A stretch of 64,000 bases of DNA from positions 29,856-93,855 of the forward strand of contig JBCCRO010000020.1 of assembly GCA_039201605.1 (NCBI GenBank). Direction: 5' to 3'. The notes below the pieces were generated by a model. It did not search any database. It had not been told where the DNA came from and was given only the letters and a program-made list of their open reading frames with translations. This DNA is from CADEDH01 sp039201605. GTDB taxonomy: Bacteria > Actinomycetota > Acidimicrobiia > Acidimicrobiales > SZUA-35. Each line of letters begins with the position of its first letter. Within the stretch, counting starts at the first letter, position 1. Shown piece after piece: positions 25,668 to 35,214 of this stretch. The position numbers and the translations under genes are program-made.

Positions 25668-28600
25668 GTGTTCCTCAAGGGTTTGACCATCAAGGGGTTC
25701 AAGTCGTTCGCCGATCCGGCGCAGCTCGATCTTGAGCCCGGTATCACCGTTGTCGTCGGGCCGAACGGAAGCGGCAAGTCCAACGTTGTCGATGCCATGG
25801 CCTGGGTGTTGGGCGCACAGGCCCCGAGCGCGGTTCGCTCCCAGAAGATGGACGACGTGATCTTCGCCGGCACCGCGGCCAAGAAGGCCCTCGGTCGGGC
25901 CGAGGTCACCCTCACGATCGACAACACCGACGGGCAGCTCCCGATCGAGTTCTCCGAGGTGTCGGTCACCCGCACGCTCTTCCGATCGGGCGACTCCGAC
26001 TACGCCATCAACGGCGTGTCCTGCCGCCTGCTCGACGTGCAGGAACTCCTCTCGGACTCCGGTGTCGGTCGCCAGCAGCACATCATCATCTCCCAGGGCC
26101 GGATCGACGACGTCCTCAACGCCAAGCCCGAGGACCGGCGGGCCATCATCGAGGAGGCCGCAGGCGTCCTCAAGTACCGGAAGCGCAAGGAGCGGGCCGA
26201 GCGCCGCCTGGCCGCCACCGAGGAGAACCTGCATCGTCTCCAGGACCTCCTCCGCGAGGTGCGCCGCCAGGTGCGCCCCCTGGAGAAGCAGGCCGAAGCC
26301 GCCCGCCGTCACGGCTCGCTCGTGTCCGAGCTGAGCCAGCTCAAGCTGTACCTCGCCGGCCGCCAGATCGCCTCGCTCACCTCTCAGCTGGAGAACTCGC
26401 AGCGCCAGCGCCGCCAGAGCCACCAGCGGGAGGATCAGATCAACGGCGAGCTGGCCCGCCTCGACGCCGTGATCGTGGAGCGGGAGGCCGAGCTCGCATC
26501 CCTCGGCGCCTCCGACATCGCCGACGTGGCCAGCCGGGCCCGGAGCCTGGCCGAGCGCATCCGGGGTCAGAACAACGTGGTGGCCGAGCGGCGGGCTCGT
26601 ATCGAGTCCGAGCTACAGGCAGCCCTCGACGAGGGCCTCGTCGCCAGCCTCGAGGCCGAGTCGGCTCAGGTGGCGGGCGAGCTGCGGGCCACCGAGCACG
26701 AGGCCCGGGGCCTGCGTCCGCAGTTCGCCCGGTTGGGCGAGTCCGAGGAGCGGCTCAACTCGGAGCAGCTGACCTTCGACACCGAGTGGGGTGACGAGCT
26801 CGCCCCCAAGCCGACCAAGGCCCCGGAGATGCGGGCCCAGATCGAGGGCCTCGAACAGGCCGACGCCCGCAGCGCAGGCGAGCTCGACCGGATCTTCGGC
26901 GAGCTGTCGGCGATCGCCACCCGGACCGAGCGCATGACCGAGGACCGCAACCGGTCGGTCCTCAACGTGGAGAACCTCACCGCCTCCGAGCCCCGTCTGG
27001 CCACCGAGGCCGCCACCGCCGCCTCGGCCCTGGAACTGGCAGAGAAGGAACTGGCCGAGGCCACCGAACGCCGTCGGGTCACCGACGCCGAGGCCAGCAG
27101 CTGGCAGGCCCGGGCCGACGCCCTGGGCCAGGCCCTCGACGACGCCCGTTCCCGGGCCGGGGCCGACGCCCTGGGCGGGACCGACGGTGTTATGGGCGCC
27201 CTGCTCGACCTGGTCGACATCGACGAAGGCTGGGAGCTGGCGGTGGAGGCCGCCGCCGGCGAGGCCCTGCAGGCCGTGGTGGTCGACAGCCCGGCCAGCG
27301 CCACCAACGCCCTCGGCGCGCTCGAGGGGCGCGAGCTGGCCGGGGCCGTGCTGGCCCTCGGCCGCACCCGCCCGCCCCAGCAGCTGACCGTGGCCAACCT
27401 GAAGCCCGGCTCCGCCCCGCTGCGCAAGCTGGTGCGGGCCGTCCGCCCCGACGTCGAGCCCCTGCTCGACATCCTGTTCGACTCGGTGATCGTGGTCGAC
27501 GGGGCCTGGCGTCACGCCATGGAGGTCGCCGTCGAGCGGCCAAACACCACGGTCGTCACCCGCCACGGCGACCGTTTCAGCCCCACCGGCTGGCGGATCG
27601 GGCTCACCGGCACCGGGGCCACCGGCGCCGCCCTGGAGGAGGCCGAGGGCAAATCGGCGTTCGCCCGGGCCGAGGCCCAGCGGGCCGAGGAGGCCCTGCG
27701 CACGGCCAACAGCGCCGTGTCGACGAAGCGGACCGTGGTCCGCCAGGCCGAGGACGCCGTGCGGACCGCCCACAACAAGCTGGCCCAGGAGAAGCAGAAC
27801 GCCGAACGTCTGGGGCAGCAGCTGGCCCAGGCCGAGGCCGACCGGACACGGCTCGACACCCGCCGGGACGAGGTGCAGCGGGAGCGTCAGGCCGACACCG
27901 CCCAGGCCGAGTTCCTCCGCATGCAGCTGCCGGCGGTGGAGAACGAAGAGGCCGAGTATCTCAACCGGGTCGAAGCCCTCACCCTCTCCCGCACGTCGCT
28001 GGAGGAGCGGACCCGCGCTGCGGCCGAGGCCCGCAAGGAGCTCGAGGTCAAGGCCGCCGCCGTCGATCAACGACGCGAACTGCTCGTCACCCGCCAGGCT
28101 GAGATCGAGAGCCGCCTGGAGCGGTTGGTGGCCGAGCGTGACCGGGCCCGGGTCCGCCGGGAGGCCCTGGAGGGCACCCTGGTGTCGATCGACGGGCTCT
28201 CGGCCGTGCTGGCGGCCAAGGGCGAGGAGCTGGCGGTCTGGATCAAGCGGCTCGAGGCCGAGCAGCAGGTCCAGTCCGAGGCCGCCCGACGGGTATCGGC
28301 CGAATTGACCGGCCGCCGCGGCGACCGGCAGCGGAACGAACGGGAGCTGGTCGAGGTGCGGGAGCGCCGATCCCGGATCGAGGTCGACGAGACCGAGAAC
28401 CGGGTCAAGCTCGAAGCCCTCACCGAGGCCCTGCGGCGCGAGCTCGACGCCGAGCCGACGGCCGCCATGGCGGCGGAGCTGCCCCCGGCCGAGAACGACG
28501 ACTCGCCCGAGAAGCGGGTGCGCGATCTCGAGCGCGAGCTGAAGGCCCTCGGCCCGATCAACCCGTTGGCCCTGGAGGAGTTCGAGGCGCTCAAGGAACG

Positions 28601-29426
28601 CCATGAGTTCCTCGACGGGCAGCTCGACGATGTGAAGGCCACCCGGCGCGATCTCAACACGCTGATCCGGTCGATCGATGCCGAGATCGTCAGCGTCTTC
28701 TCCGCCGCCTACGCCGACGTGTCGACCAACTTCATCGACCTGTTCCAGACGCTGTTCCCCGGTGGCACCGGCGGGGTGAAGCTGACCAACGCCGACGACA
28801 TCCTCAACTGCGGCATCGAGATCGAGGCCAAGCCGTCGGGCAAGAACGTGAAGAAGCTGTCGCTGCTGTCCGGCGGTGAGCGGTCGCTGGTGGCCCTGGC
28901 CTTCCTGTTCGCCGTGTTCCGCAGCCGGCCCTCGCCCTTCTACGTGATGGACGAGGTCGAGGCCGCCCTCGACGACGTCAACCTCAGCCGTTTCCTTTCG
29001 CTCGTCGAGCAGTTCCGGGGCGATGCCCAGCTGATCATCGTCAGCCACCAGAAGCGGACGATGGAGGCGGCCGACGTGCTCTACGGCGTGTCGATGAAGC
29101 CAGGAGGCTCCTCGAAGGTCGTGTCGGAGAAGGTCGAGGGCCGCCGCTCCAGCGAGCCGGTCATCGAGCTGACCGACGCCGGCGGCGCCGTGGCGTCGCC
29201 GCAACCGGCGGAGACCCCGGGGGTCGCCGAGGGTCCCACGATCGACCTCGACGAGGCGGCGCGTGGGTCGGCCCGGGCCGACGGTGCCGCCCCAGCCCCC
29301 GATGTCGATGTCGATGCGGACGTCGACCTGTCGGCCGACGGTGCCTCCCCGGATGTCGATGTCGACCTCGACCTGTCGGCCGACGACGAGACGCTCGCCG
29401 TCGACCCCGAGGCCCAGGCCGGCTGA
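25668..29426 (+). CDS. smc: Chromosome segregation protein SMC
   Basis: 1252 residues. ATPase that folds and segregates the chromosome with ScpAB. Walker A GPNGSGKSN lies near residue 34, the hinge around 505-660 between two long coiled coils, the ABC signature LSGGERS near 1067, and Walker B FYVMDEVEAALDD. After the normal end (near VLYGVSMK) there is an extra tail of about 105 residues, highly acidic and ending in two copies of a DVDVDLDLSADD-type unit. TAGCCT lies 8 nt before the GTG start. ftsY, its usual neighbour, is 12 kb away. Confidence 0.96.
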   Translation: MFLKGLTIKGFKSFADPAQLDLEPGITVVVGPNGSGKSNVVDAMAWVLGAQAPSAVRSQKMDDVIFAGTAAKKALGRAEVTLTIDNTDGQLPIEFSEVSVTRTLFRSGDSDYAINGVSCRLLDVQELLSDSGVGRQQHIIISQGRIDDVLNAKPEDRRAIIEEAAGVLKYRKRKERAERRLAATEENLHRLQDLLREVRRQVRPLEKQAEAARRHGSLVSELSQLKLYLAGRQIASLTSQLENSQRQRRQSHQREDQINGELARLDAVIVEREAELASLGASDIADVASRARSLAERIRGQNNVVAERRARIESELQAALDEGLVASLEAESAQVAGELRATEHEARGLRPQFARLGESEERLNSEQLTFDTEWGDELAPKPTKAPEMRAQIEGLEQADARSAGELDRIFGELSAIATRTERMTEDRNRSVLNVENLTASEPRLATEAATAASALELAEKELAEATERRRVTDAEASSWQARADALGQALDDARSRAGADALGGTDGVMGALLDLVDIDEGWELAVEAAAGEALQAVVVDSPASATNALGALEGRELAGAVLALGRTRPPQQLTVANLKPGSAPLRKLVRAVRPDVEPLLDILFDSVIVVDGAWRHAMEVAVERPNTTVVTRHGDRFSPTGWRIGLTGTGATGAALEEAEGKSAFARAEAQRAEEALRTANSAVSTKRTVVRQAEDAVRTAHNKLAQEKQNAERLGQQLAQAEADRTRLDTRRDEVQRERQADTAQAEFLRMQLPAVENEEAEYLNRVEALTLSRTSLEERTRAAAEARKELEVKAAAVDQRRELLVTRQAEIESRLERLVAERDRARVRREALEGTLVSIDGLSAVLAAKGEELAVWIKRLEAEQQVQSEAARRVSAELTGRRGDRQRNERELVEVRERRSRIEVDETENRVKLEALTEALRRELDAEPTAAMAAELPPAENDDSPEKRVRDLERELKALGPINPLALEEFEALKERHEFLDGQLDDVKATRRDLNTLIRSIDAEIVSVFSAAYADVSTNFIDLFQTLFPGGTGGVKLTNADDILNCGIEIEAKPSGKNVKKLSLLSGGERSLVALAFLFAVFRSRPSPFYVMDEVEAALDDVNLSRFLSLVEQFRGDAQLIIVSHQKRTMEAADVLYGVSMKPGGSSKVVSEKVEGRRSSEPVIELTDAGGAVASPQPAETPGVAEGPTIDLDEAARGSARADGAAPAPDVDVDADVDLSADGASPDVDVDLDLSADDETLAVDPEAQAG

Positions 29427-29481
29427 CCGCTTCGCCGTCGCACGCTGGACACCGGCGGCGGGCGGCGACCAGCATGGCCTC

Positions 29482-29979
29482 ATGACGGAGGCGACGGACG
29501 CCATCCCCGAGGTGCCCAGGTTCGGGCAGTTGCTGGCGGCGCACATCGGGTCGGTACCCGACCGTTCCCGTCCCCGGTTCCTGGCCCGCCTCGAACGGGG
29601 CGCAGCCGACCGCTACCGGGGCTGGGCCGCCGCCGTCCCCGACCACGCCCACGCCCTGCTCGACTGCGCCGCCAGCGAGGAGCAGATCGCCATCCGGGCC
29701 GAGGGCCTCTACGCCGCCATCCCCGAGGACCTGGCCCAGATCGAGGCCGCGCTGCCCGACGCCATCAGGACCTACTACGACGTGTTCGACGGGCTGAGCG
29801 TTCGCGAGCAACTCGCCCTGCAGGCGGCGGCGGAGCGTCAGGGCGCCCAGGCCTGGCAGCGGCTCGAGGAGCAGCCCGGCCTCAGCGACGAGCACCGGGC
29901 CGAGCTCGATGCCCTGTCCGCCCTCGAGCTGGCCAGCGCCGACAAGGTCGACGGCGTCGTCGCCGCCCTGGCCGAGTAG
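29482..29979 (+). CDS. Hypothetical helical protein
   Basis: 165 residues from the ATG at 29482. It appears all-helical and soluble, with segments FLARLERGAADRYRGWAAAVPDHAHALLDCAASEEQIAIRAEGLY and IRTYYDVFDGLSVREQLALQAAAERQGAQAW. I do not recognise the family. The helical phrase LLDCAASEEQIAIRAE is reminiscent of proteins acting as small helical bundles, but nothing specific. It follows smc after 55 bp and precedes a GGGCCCC-rich stretch and a tandem array. Confidence 0.6.
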   Translation: MTEATDAIPEVPRFGQLLAAHIGSVPDRSRPRFLARLERGAADRYRGWAAAVPDHAHALLDCAASEEQIAIRAEGLYAAIPEDLAQIEAALPDAIRTYYDVFDGLSVREQLALQAAAERQGAQAWQRLEEQPGLSDEHRAELDALSALELASADKVDGVVAALAE

Positions 29980-30019
29980 CACGCCCCCGGGCCCCGGGCC
30001 CCGGGCCCCGGGCCCCGGG

Positions 30020-30167
30020 CAGCCGTCCGCCGCAGGCGCCCGACCCGGCCCTCGGGCTGCCGGACGTTGCAGGCGCCCGACTCGGCCCGCGGACAGCCGT
30101 CCGCCGCAGGCGCCTGACCCGGTCCGCGGACAGCCGGACGTTGCAGGCGCCCGACCCGGTCCGCGGA
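30020..30167. repeat. 37-bp tandem array, four copies of two alternating types
   Basis: Exact period of 37 bp: copies at 30020, 30057, 30094 and 30131, then a broken fifth. All share GCAGGCGCC-YGACYCGG. Copies 1 and 3 carry GTCCGCC before it, copies 2 and 4 carry GGACGTT, so the array is A-B-A-B. It is preceded by five GGGCCCC heptamers (29986-30019). 37 is not a multiple of three, so the array is unlikely to be coding. The rest of 29980-30243 shows nothing else. Confidence 0.9.
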
Positions 30168-30243
30168 CAGCTGGAGGCCCGGCCACCGGGCCGGAGGGCG
30201 CTCGGTCGCCGCCCGTCGGTCGCCCGCCACCGACCGGTCGGTG

Positions 30244-30868
30244 CTAGCCGCAGAGGAGTTGGACGGTGACCCGCCGGTCGTCGGCGTGTCGCTGGTGGGG
30301 TGGGCGTCCGTCGGGCATCGGACCGGGGGCGGGTTCGGTCGCCCCTCGACCCTCGGTCAGGGTCACCACCACGCCGTGGCCGAGCAGGCGCTGGGTCACG
30401 GCGAGGGCCCGGTCGAGCGACAGGGCCCCGGTTGCCACCGGCTCGACCCGACGGGTTGGCGTCGGCGTGGCCGACGACCACGGCCCGGATACCGTCCCCG
30501 CAGTCGAGGCCGGATTGGGCCCCGACACCGTCGGCCGCTTGCGACACGCAGGTGGCGCCGTTGGCGGCGAGGGCGATGCCGTCGACCGCAGCCTCCTGGT
30601 CGGGATCGAGCTCGGCGACGGTGGGGGCGAAGCCGCCGACCAGGTGGTCCGCCGCCACGCAGCGTTGCCGGGGCGGCGACGGCGACGGCAGCGACGGGGC
30701 GGCGCCCGATTCGACCACCGCCTCGCCCTTCGGCCTCTCGTCGGCCGGAGGGACCACGCGGGCCAGCACGTAGAGGGTGATGATCACCGTCAGGGTCGAC
30801 ACCACCAGCCAGGAGGCGATCCACCGGGCGGCGCCGCGGAAGGGGGAGGGCTGCGGATGATCGATCAT
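30244..30868 (-). pseudogene. OmpA-like membrane protein gene with one-base frameshift
   Basis: Two minus-strand frames join into one OmpA-type protein of about 207 residues. The first begins MIDHPQPSPFRGAARW, has one membrane helix (WLVVSTLTVIITLYVLARVV) and two or three cysteines, and runs to IRAVVVGHADANPS. The second continues with EPVATGALSLDRALAVTQRLLGHGVVV, GRGATEP and the terminal DDRRVTVQLLCG. GHAD..., LSLDRA and RRVTV are the OmpA-domain landmarks. The shift falls at a GGG on the minus strand (30447-30449): one extra base relative to an intact gene. The ATG follows GAGAGGAGG by 7 nt. It could be a real mutation, programmed shifting or an assembly error. Confidence 0.8.
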
Positions 30869-31001
30869 GGCGTGCCTCCTCTCGCGACGTATTTCAAATC
30901 CGGTGCTTTCCTCCTCCACGTCGCCGTGGCGGCGATGCGGCAGGTGGGGCGGCAGGTGGGGCCGCTCGCCATGCCGACCGGTATCGGCACCGACGGGTAC
31001 G

Positions 31002-31113
31002 CCCCTACCTCAGGGGGTGACCAGCGACACGCGCCCGCCCTGAGGTAGGGGGGACGGGGGGAAATGAGGTAGGCGGGTACCGCCGCCGCCCGATGTGGCG
31101 CCCTACCTCAGAG
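31002..31113. promoter_or_regulatory. Operator array: four CTACCTCA copies
   Basis: CTACCTCA or its complement occurs at 31005-31012 (+), 31041-31048 (-), 31065-31072 (-) and 31103-31110 (+). The first two lie inside GC-flanked near-palindromes (CCCCTACCTCAGGGG and CCCTGAGGTAGGG). The array is 120-225 bp upstream of the LAL regulator and between it and the divergent OmpA-like gene. TACCTCA resembles the NarL heptamer TACYYMT at six of seven positions. No gene lies in 30869-31229. Confidence 0.7.
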
Positions 31114-31229
31114 CGTCACCGTGGAAGCCATGATGATCTTCCACCCCGACCACCTACTGCGCACGGTCGAGTACCAGCGACAGGAACAACTTCGTCGAAC
31201 CTCGCTGCTGCGTCTCCTAGTCTCGAACC

Positions 31230-34136
31230 ATGAGGAGTGCGAACCCCCGCGGTTCGATGATCGGCCGTGACGCCGAGCTCGACCGACTGTTGCAGTTGGT
31301 CGACGGCGAGTCACGCCTTGCCCTGATCACGGGCGAGCCGGGCATCGGAAAGACGATGCTCGTCGAGGAGTTCGTCGCTCGTCTCGGTCCCGGCATCGAT
31401 GTGCTGCGGGCCTACGCCACGCCGACCTCGGCCGATCGCCCCTACGACATCATCCGTTCGGCCACCGCCGATCGGGTGAGCAGTTGGTCTGAGGTTCCCT
31501 CTGCCGTCGCCGGGCGGTCCGCCGCCGTGATCCGGCTCGTCGGCCCGGTCGCACCGAAGCTCACCGGCTCCGGTACGCCCGGGCCCGACGAGGTCGCCTG
31601 GGTCGGGGCCGAACTCGTCCACCTGCTGGCCGACGAACCGCTCCTGGTCCTCGTCGTCGACGATCTCCAGTGGGCCGACGCCGAGTCGCTGGACATCATC
31701 GACCGGCTCCTGATGCACGAGCGCCGCAGCCTGGTGGTGGCCACCCTGCGGCCCGTGTCGATGAGCAGCCACAGCCAGGTGGGCTCCTGGATCAGCCGTA
31801 TGGACCGCCGCCAGCCGGTGCACCATCTCCGCCTGGCCCCGCTCGACCTGTCGACCACCACCGACCTGGTCCACCACCTCACCGGTCAACGGCCGGACGC
31901 CCGGGCCGCCCGCAACCTGTGGAGCCGCACCGGGGGCAACCCGTTCTTCGTGTCGGAGCTGGCCCGCAGCCAACCGCAGCTACTCACGGCCGGCCTCGAC
32001 GAGCTGGTCCTACCCCTCAACCTGGCGGCCATGGTGGCCGAGCAACTCGACACTCTCGACCGCGACACCCGGTGCACGCTCGACTACCTCGCCGTCCTCG
32101 GGCAGGATGTCCACTTCGACGAGTTGTGCGCCGTCGCCGGCGAACCCGAGGCCGAGCTGGGCAAACAGCTCCAGCGTCTGATCGACGCCAACCTGATCAT
32201 CGAGGCCGAGCCCGACCACTTCGCCTTCCGCCACGCCCTGCTGCGGGAGGCGGTACACGACTCGGTGATGTCGCGTGAGCGGCGCATGATCCACGACGCA
32301 GCCCTCGACTGGGTGCTCCGCACCGGCGGTCCGGCCACCCTGGTGGTGCACCACGCCATCGGGGCCCGCCGCTACAACCTGGTGGGCGAGGCCGCCACCA
32401 CCGCCGCCGTCGAGGCCTTCGACGACGGGTCGCCGTTCCGGGCCCTGGCCATGGCCGAGGCCGGCCTGGAGCAGTTGCCCGACGATCCCCGCCTGCTCCG
32501 CATCGCCGCCCGCTCGTCGTGGCACCACGGTCAGCTGCGGGAGGCCGGCGCCTACGCCGAGCACCTGCTGTCGGTCGCCCCCGATGATCACTTCCGGGCC
32601 GACGCCCTCCGGCTGCTCGTGCGGCTGGAGTGGGAGCGGGGCCAGAGCGGCGAGCCCACCGATCGGCGCACCGACTTCCGTATGGCCCTCACCCGCTTCG
32701 CCGCCGACCGCGACGCCGCCGGCGACGAGGGGGCGGGCGAGCTTCGGCGAGCCCTGCTCGACCTGCTGCCCAACCTGGAGGAGGCCGACCGGGCGTCGGC
32801 CCTGGCAGACCTGGCCCAGGACTCGATGCTGCGGTCGAACCTGAGTGAGGCCATCCGCCTGGCCGACGAGGCCTCGGCCCTGGCCGAGCGCCTGGGAGAT
32901 CGGCGGGTGTGGGCCCAGGCCGGGGTGGAGCGGGCGTCGGCTCTGGCCATGCTGGCCGAGTGCCTGCCGATGGCGGCCGCCGAGATGGAGGAGGCGCTGG
33001 CCGAGGCCCGGGCCGTCGGCGACTGGGTGCTCTTCTGCCGAGGGGTCAACAACATCGTCCACTCCACGGCGACGATGGCGCCCGAACGCGAGGACGAGCT
33101 CGTGGCCGAGATGGGCGAGATCATCCACCGCCTGGGCAGCCCCGACCTGCTGTGCATCAAACAGGCCTGGAGCGACGTGCGGGCCCCGTTCCGCCAGGGC
33201 GACCTCGACGGCCTTCTGCAGTCGTCGTCGCTGCGTCGGCCCCTGGACCGCCAGATGTGGTTGAAGCTGCGGGCCCCGCTGCTGCTGGAGACCGGCGACC
33301 TCGACGAGGTCCTCGACGGAACCGATCCGTCGACCTTCGGCGAGCCCGCCGCCGCCGTGTTCCGGACGCTGGCCCTGGGCCTGGCCGGCCGCCACGAGGA
33401 GGCGGAACACAGCCTGGGGATGTGGTTCACCCCGGATCGCTCCGGGCTCGATCCGGCCTTCTTCGACGACGACACCCACCCGGATCACCTCGCCCACACC
33501 GTGCTGTCGCTCGTACCCCTCTTCGAACAGGCCGGGATCGACTCGGCACCGGTGAGCGAGGCGTTGGAGGCCCTCCGTCCCTACGTCGAATTGCCCGATG
33601 TGCGCCAGCGGCTCGACGCCTGGTTGGCACTGCAGAGCGAGTGCTGGGACGAGGCCGCCGAGGCCTATCGGGGGGCGATCGACAGCCTGGCCGTCGAGGG
33701 CAATCGGCAGGCGGCCACCACCCGGGCCGACGCCCACACCGGCCTGGCCACGGCGCTCCTGGCGCTGGGCCAGACCGAGGAGGCCCGCCGCCAGCTGGGC
33801 TCGGCCGCCGCCCTGCTGGACCGCTGGCACGGACCGAGGGTCACCCTGGTGGAGGAGCGACTGGCCGCCCTCGGCGGCGGGGCGTCGAACGGCGCGGTGG
33901 CGACGTCGACCCCTGACGTCGTCGAGAACGACGAGCTGACGCCGCGGGAGGCCGAGGTGGCGGCCCTGGTGGCCGAGGGACTGAGCAACGGCGAGATCGG
34001 TGAGCGGCTGTTCATCGCCCGCAAGACCGTCTCGGTGCACGTGTCCAACATGCTGGCCAAGCTGGCGCTGGCCAATCGGACCGAGCTGGCGGCGTGGGTG
34101 GCCACCCGGCGCTCGACCGACGGCGCCGATCGCTGA
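31230..34136 (+). CDS. LuxR-family transcriptional regulator, LAL type
   Basis: 968 residues, the usual size for large ATP-binding LuxR regulators. An AAA-type N-terminal domain has Walker A GEPGIGKT (residues 35-42) and Walker B VLVVDDLQWADAES; the centre is a long helical, TPR-like region; the C-terminus is a LuxR/NarL HTH (ELTPREAEVAALVAEGLSNGEIGERLFIARKTVSVHVSNML). It should activate transcription in response to an unknown ligand. TAGTCT lies 6 nt before the ATG, suggesting a leaderless message. The TACCTCA array upstream makes autoregulation plausible; this is inference. Confidence 0.9.
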   Translation: MRSANPRGSMIGRDAELDRLLQLVDGESRLALITGEPGIGKTMLVEEFVARLGPGIDVLRAYATPTSADRPYDIIRSATADRVSSWSEVPSAVAGRSAAVIRLVGPVAPKLTGSGTPGPDEVAWVGAELVHLLADEPLLVLVVDDLQWADAESLDIIDRLLMHERRSLVVATLRPVSMSSHSQVGSWISRMDRRQPVHHLRLAPLDLSTTTDLVHHLTGQRPDARAARNLWSRTGGNPFFVSELARSQPQLLTAGLDELVLPLNLAAMVAEQLDTLDRDTRCTLDYLAVLGQDVHFDELCAVAGEPEAELGKQLQRLIDANLIIEAEPDHFAFRHALLREAVHDSVMSRERRMIHDAALDWVLRTGGPATLVVHHAIGARRYNLVGEAATTAAVEAFDDGSPFRALAMAEAGLEQLPDDPRLLRIAARSSWHHGQLREAGAYAEHLLSVAPDDHFRADALRLLVRLEWERGQSGEPTDRRTDFRMALTRFAADRDAAGDEGAGELRRALLDLLPNLEEADRASALADLAQDSMLRSNLSEAIRLADEASALAERLGDRRVWAQAGVERASALAMLAECLPMAAAEMEEALAEARAVGDWVLFCRGVNNIVHSTATMAPEREDELVAEMGEIIHRLGSPDLLCIKQAWSDVRAPFRQGDLDGLLQSSSLRRPLDRQMWLKLRAPLLLETGDLDEVLDGTDPSTFGEPAAAVFRTLALGLAGRHEEAEHSLGMWFTPDRSGLDPAFFDDDTHPDHLAHTVLSLVPLFEQAGIDSAPVSEALEALRPYVELPDVRQRLDAWLALQSECWDEAAEAYRGAIDSLAVEGNRQAATTRADAHTGLATALLALGQTEEARRQLGSAAALLDRWHGPRVTLVEERLAALGGGASNGAVATSTPDVVENDELTPREAEVAALVAEGLSNGEIGERLFIARKTVSVHVSNMLAKLALANRTELAAWVATRRSTDGADR

Positions 34137-34233
34137 CCTCCCCGGCCGAGGCACGCCGACCCGACGGGGCCGCCGACGCCGAGCCGTGCCCTCGCAGGCG
34201 CATGCCGTCGCCGGCCCGTGCTGCCGCTGGCGG

Positions 34234-35214
34234 TCAGGGCAGGCGGCTGAACCAGGCCAGGCTGGCCGTGGCGGTGCCGAGGAGCAGGATGAGGGCGGTG
34301 CCAACGAACCAGTCGGTCACCTCCCGCTCCACCGTCTCGAAGCCGATGGCGGAGCCGATGTCCTCGTACACGGCGTCGAGCTCCTCCAGGCTGGAGGCGG
34401 TGAAGAACGCCCCGTCGGTGCCCTCGGCGATGGCCTGCAGGTTCTGCTCGCCGACCGGCACCGGCACGGGATCGGCCTCGACCGTCGCGGTGGACGGGTC
34501 GTCGTAGAAAATCACGCCGTTCGGGGTGCCGAAGGCGATCGTCGACACCGGCACCGCCGCCTCGACCGCCGCCGTGACGGCGATCTGGTCGTCGCGGCCG
34601 ACGGTGGTCTCGCCGTCGGAGAGGAGCACGATGCGGGCCGGCGGCGGCTGGCCGGTCTCGTCGACCGGGGCGTTGGCCAGGGCCTCCAGCGAGGTGAAGA
34701 TCGCCTCTCCGATGGCGGTCGACTCGGCCAGCGACAGATTGTCGATCGCGGTGAAGACCGGGACCCGATCCTGGGTGGGGGGTACCAGCACCGAGGCCGA
34801 TCCGGCGAAGGACACCAGGCCGACGTTGAGCGTAGGTGGCAGCTCGGCGATGAACCGGGTCGCCGCCTCCTGGGCCGCTTCGAGACGACTGGGCACCACG
34901 TCCTCGGCCTGCATCGACAGCGAGACGTCGATGGCGATCACCACCGTGGCCCGCTCGCGGGGCACCTCCACCTCGCGGGCCGGTTGGGCGAAGGCCATCG
35001 TTGCGACCGTCAGCGCAGCCAGGAACAGAGCGGCGGGCAGGTGACGGCGCCAACCCGGCTTGTCCGGGGCGACGGAATCGAGCAGGTCGCTGGCGGCGAA
35101 ACGGAGGGCGTACTCCGAGCGGCGGCGCTGCATCAGGACGTAGACGACGGCGAGGGCGACGATGCCGAGCAGGAACCACAGTCGCCACGGGGTGAGGAAG
35201 GTGAGGTTGATCAT
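34234..35214 (-). CDS. VWA-domain membrane protein (BatA-like)
   Basis: 326 residues. N-terminal region with two membrane helices (WRLWFLLGIVALAVVYVLM and LPAALFLAALTVATMAFA), then a von Willebrand A domain with a complete metal-ion site: AIDVSLSMQAEDV (DxSxS), a downstream Thr, and LLSDGETT. A final membrane helix precedes the C-terminus. Together with MoxR and DUF58 this is the classic three-gene module thought to act on metal insertion or protein maturation and envelope stress. The ATG overlaps the DUF58 stop by 4 nt. Confidence 0.9.
   Translation of the reverse strand: MINLTFLTPWRLWFLLGIVALAVVYVLMQRRRSEYALRFAASDLLDSVAPDKPGWRRHLPAALFLAALTVATMAFAQPAREVEVPRERATVVIAIDVSLSMQAEDVVPSRLEAAQEAATRFIAELPPTLNVGLVSFAGSASVLVPPTQDRVPVFTAIDNLSLAESTAIGEAIFTSLEALANAPVDETGQPPPARIVLLSDGETTVGRDDQIAVTAAVEAAVPVSTIAFGTPNGVIFYDDPSTATVEADPVPVPVGEQNLQAIAEGTDGAFFTASSLEELDAVYEDIGSAIGFETVEREVTDWFVGTALILLLGTATASLAWFSRLP

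Noticed and set aside
26613..29546. 977-codon minus-strand open frame opposite smc
   Set aside because: Same type of shadow; SMC is complete on the plus strand and the opposite product has no protein-like pattern.
30020..30167. CRISPR-like repeat array
   Set aside because: Units are directly adjacent without unique spacers, only four copies exist, and no cas gene is nearby.
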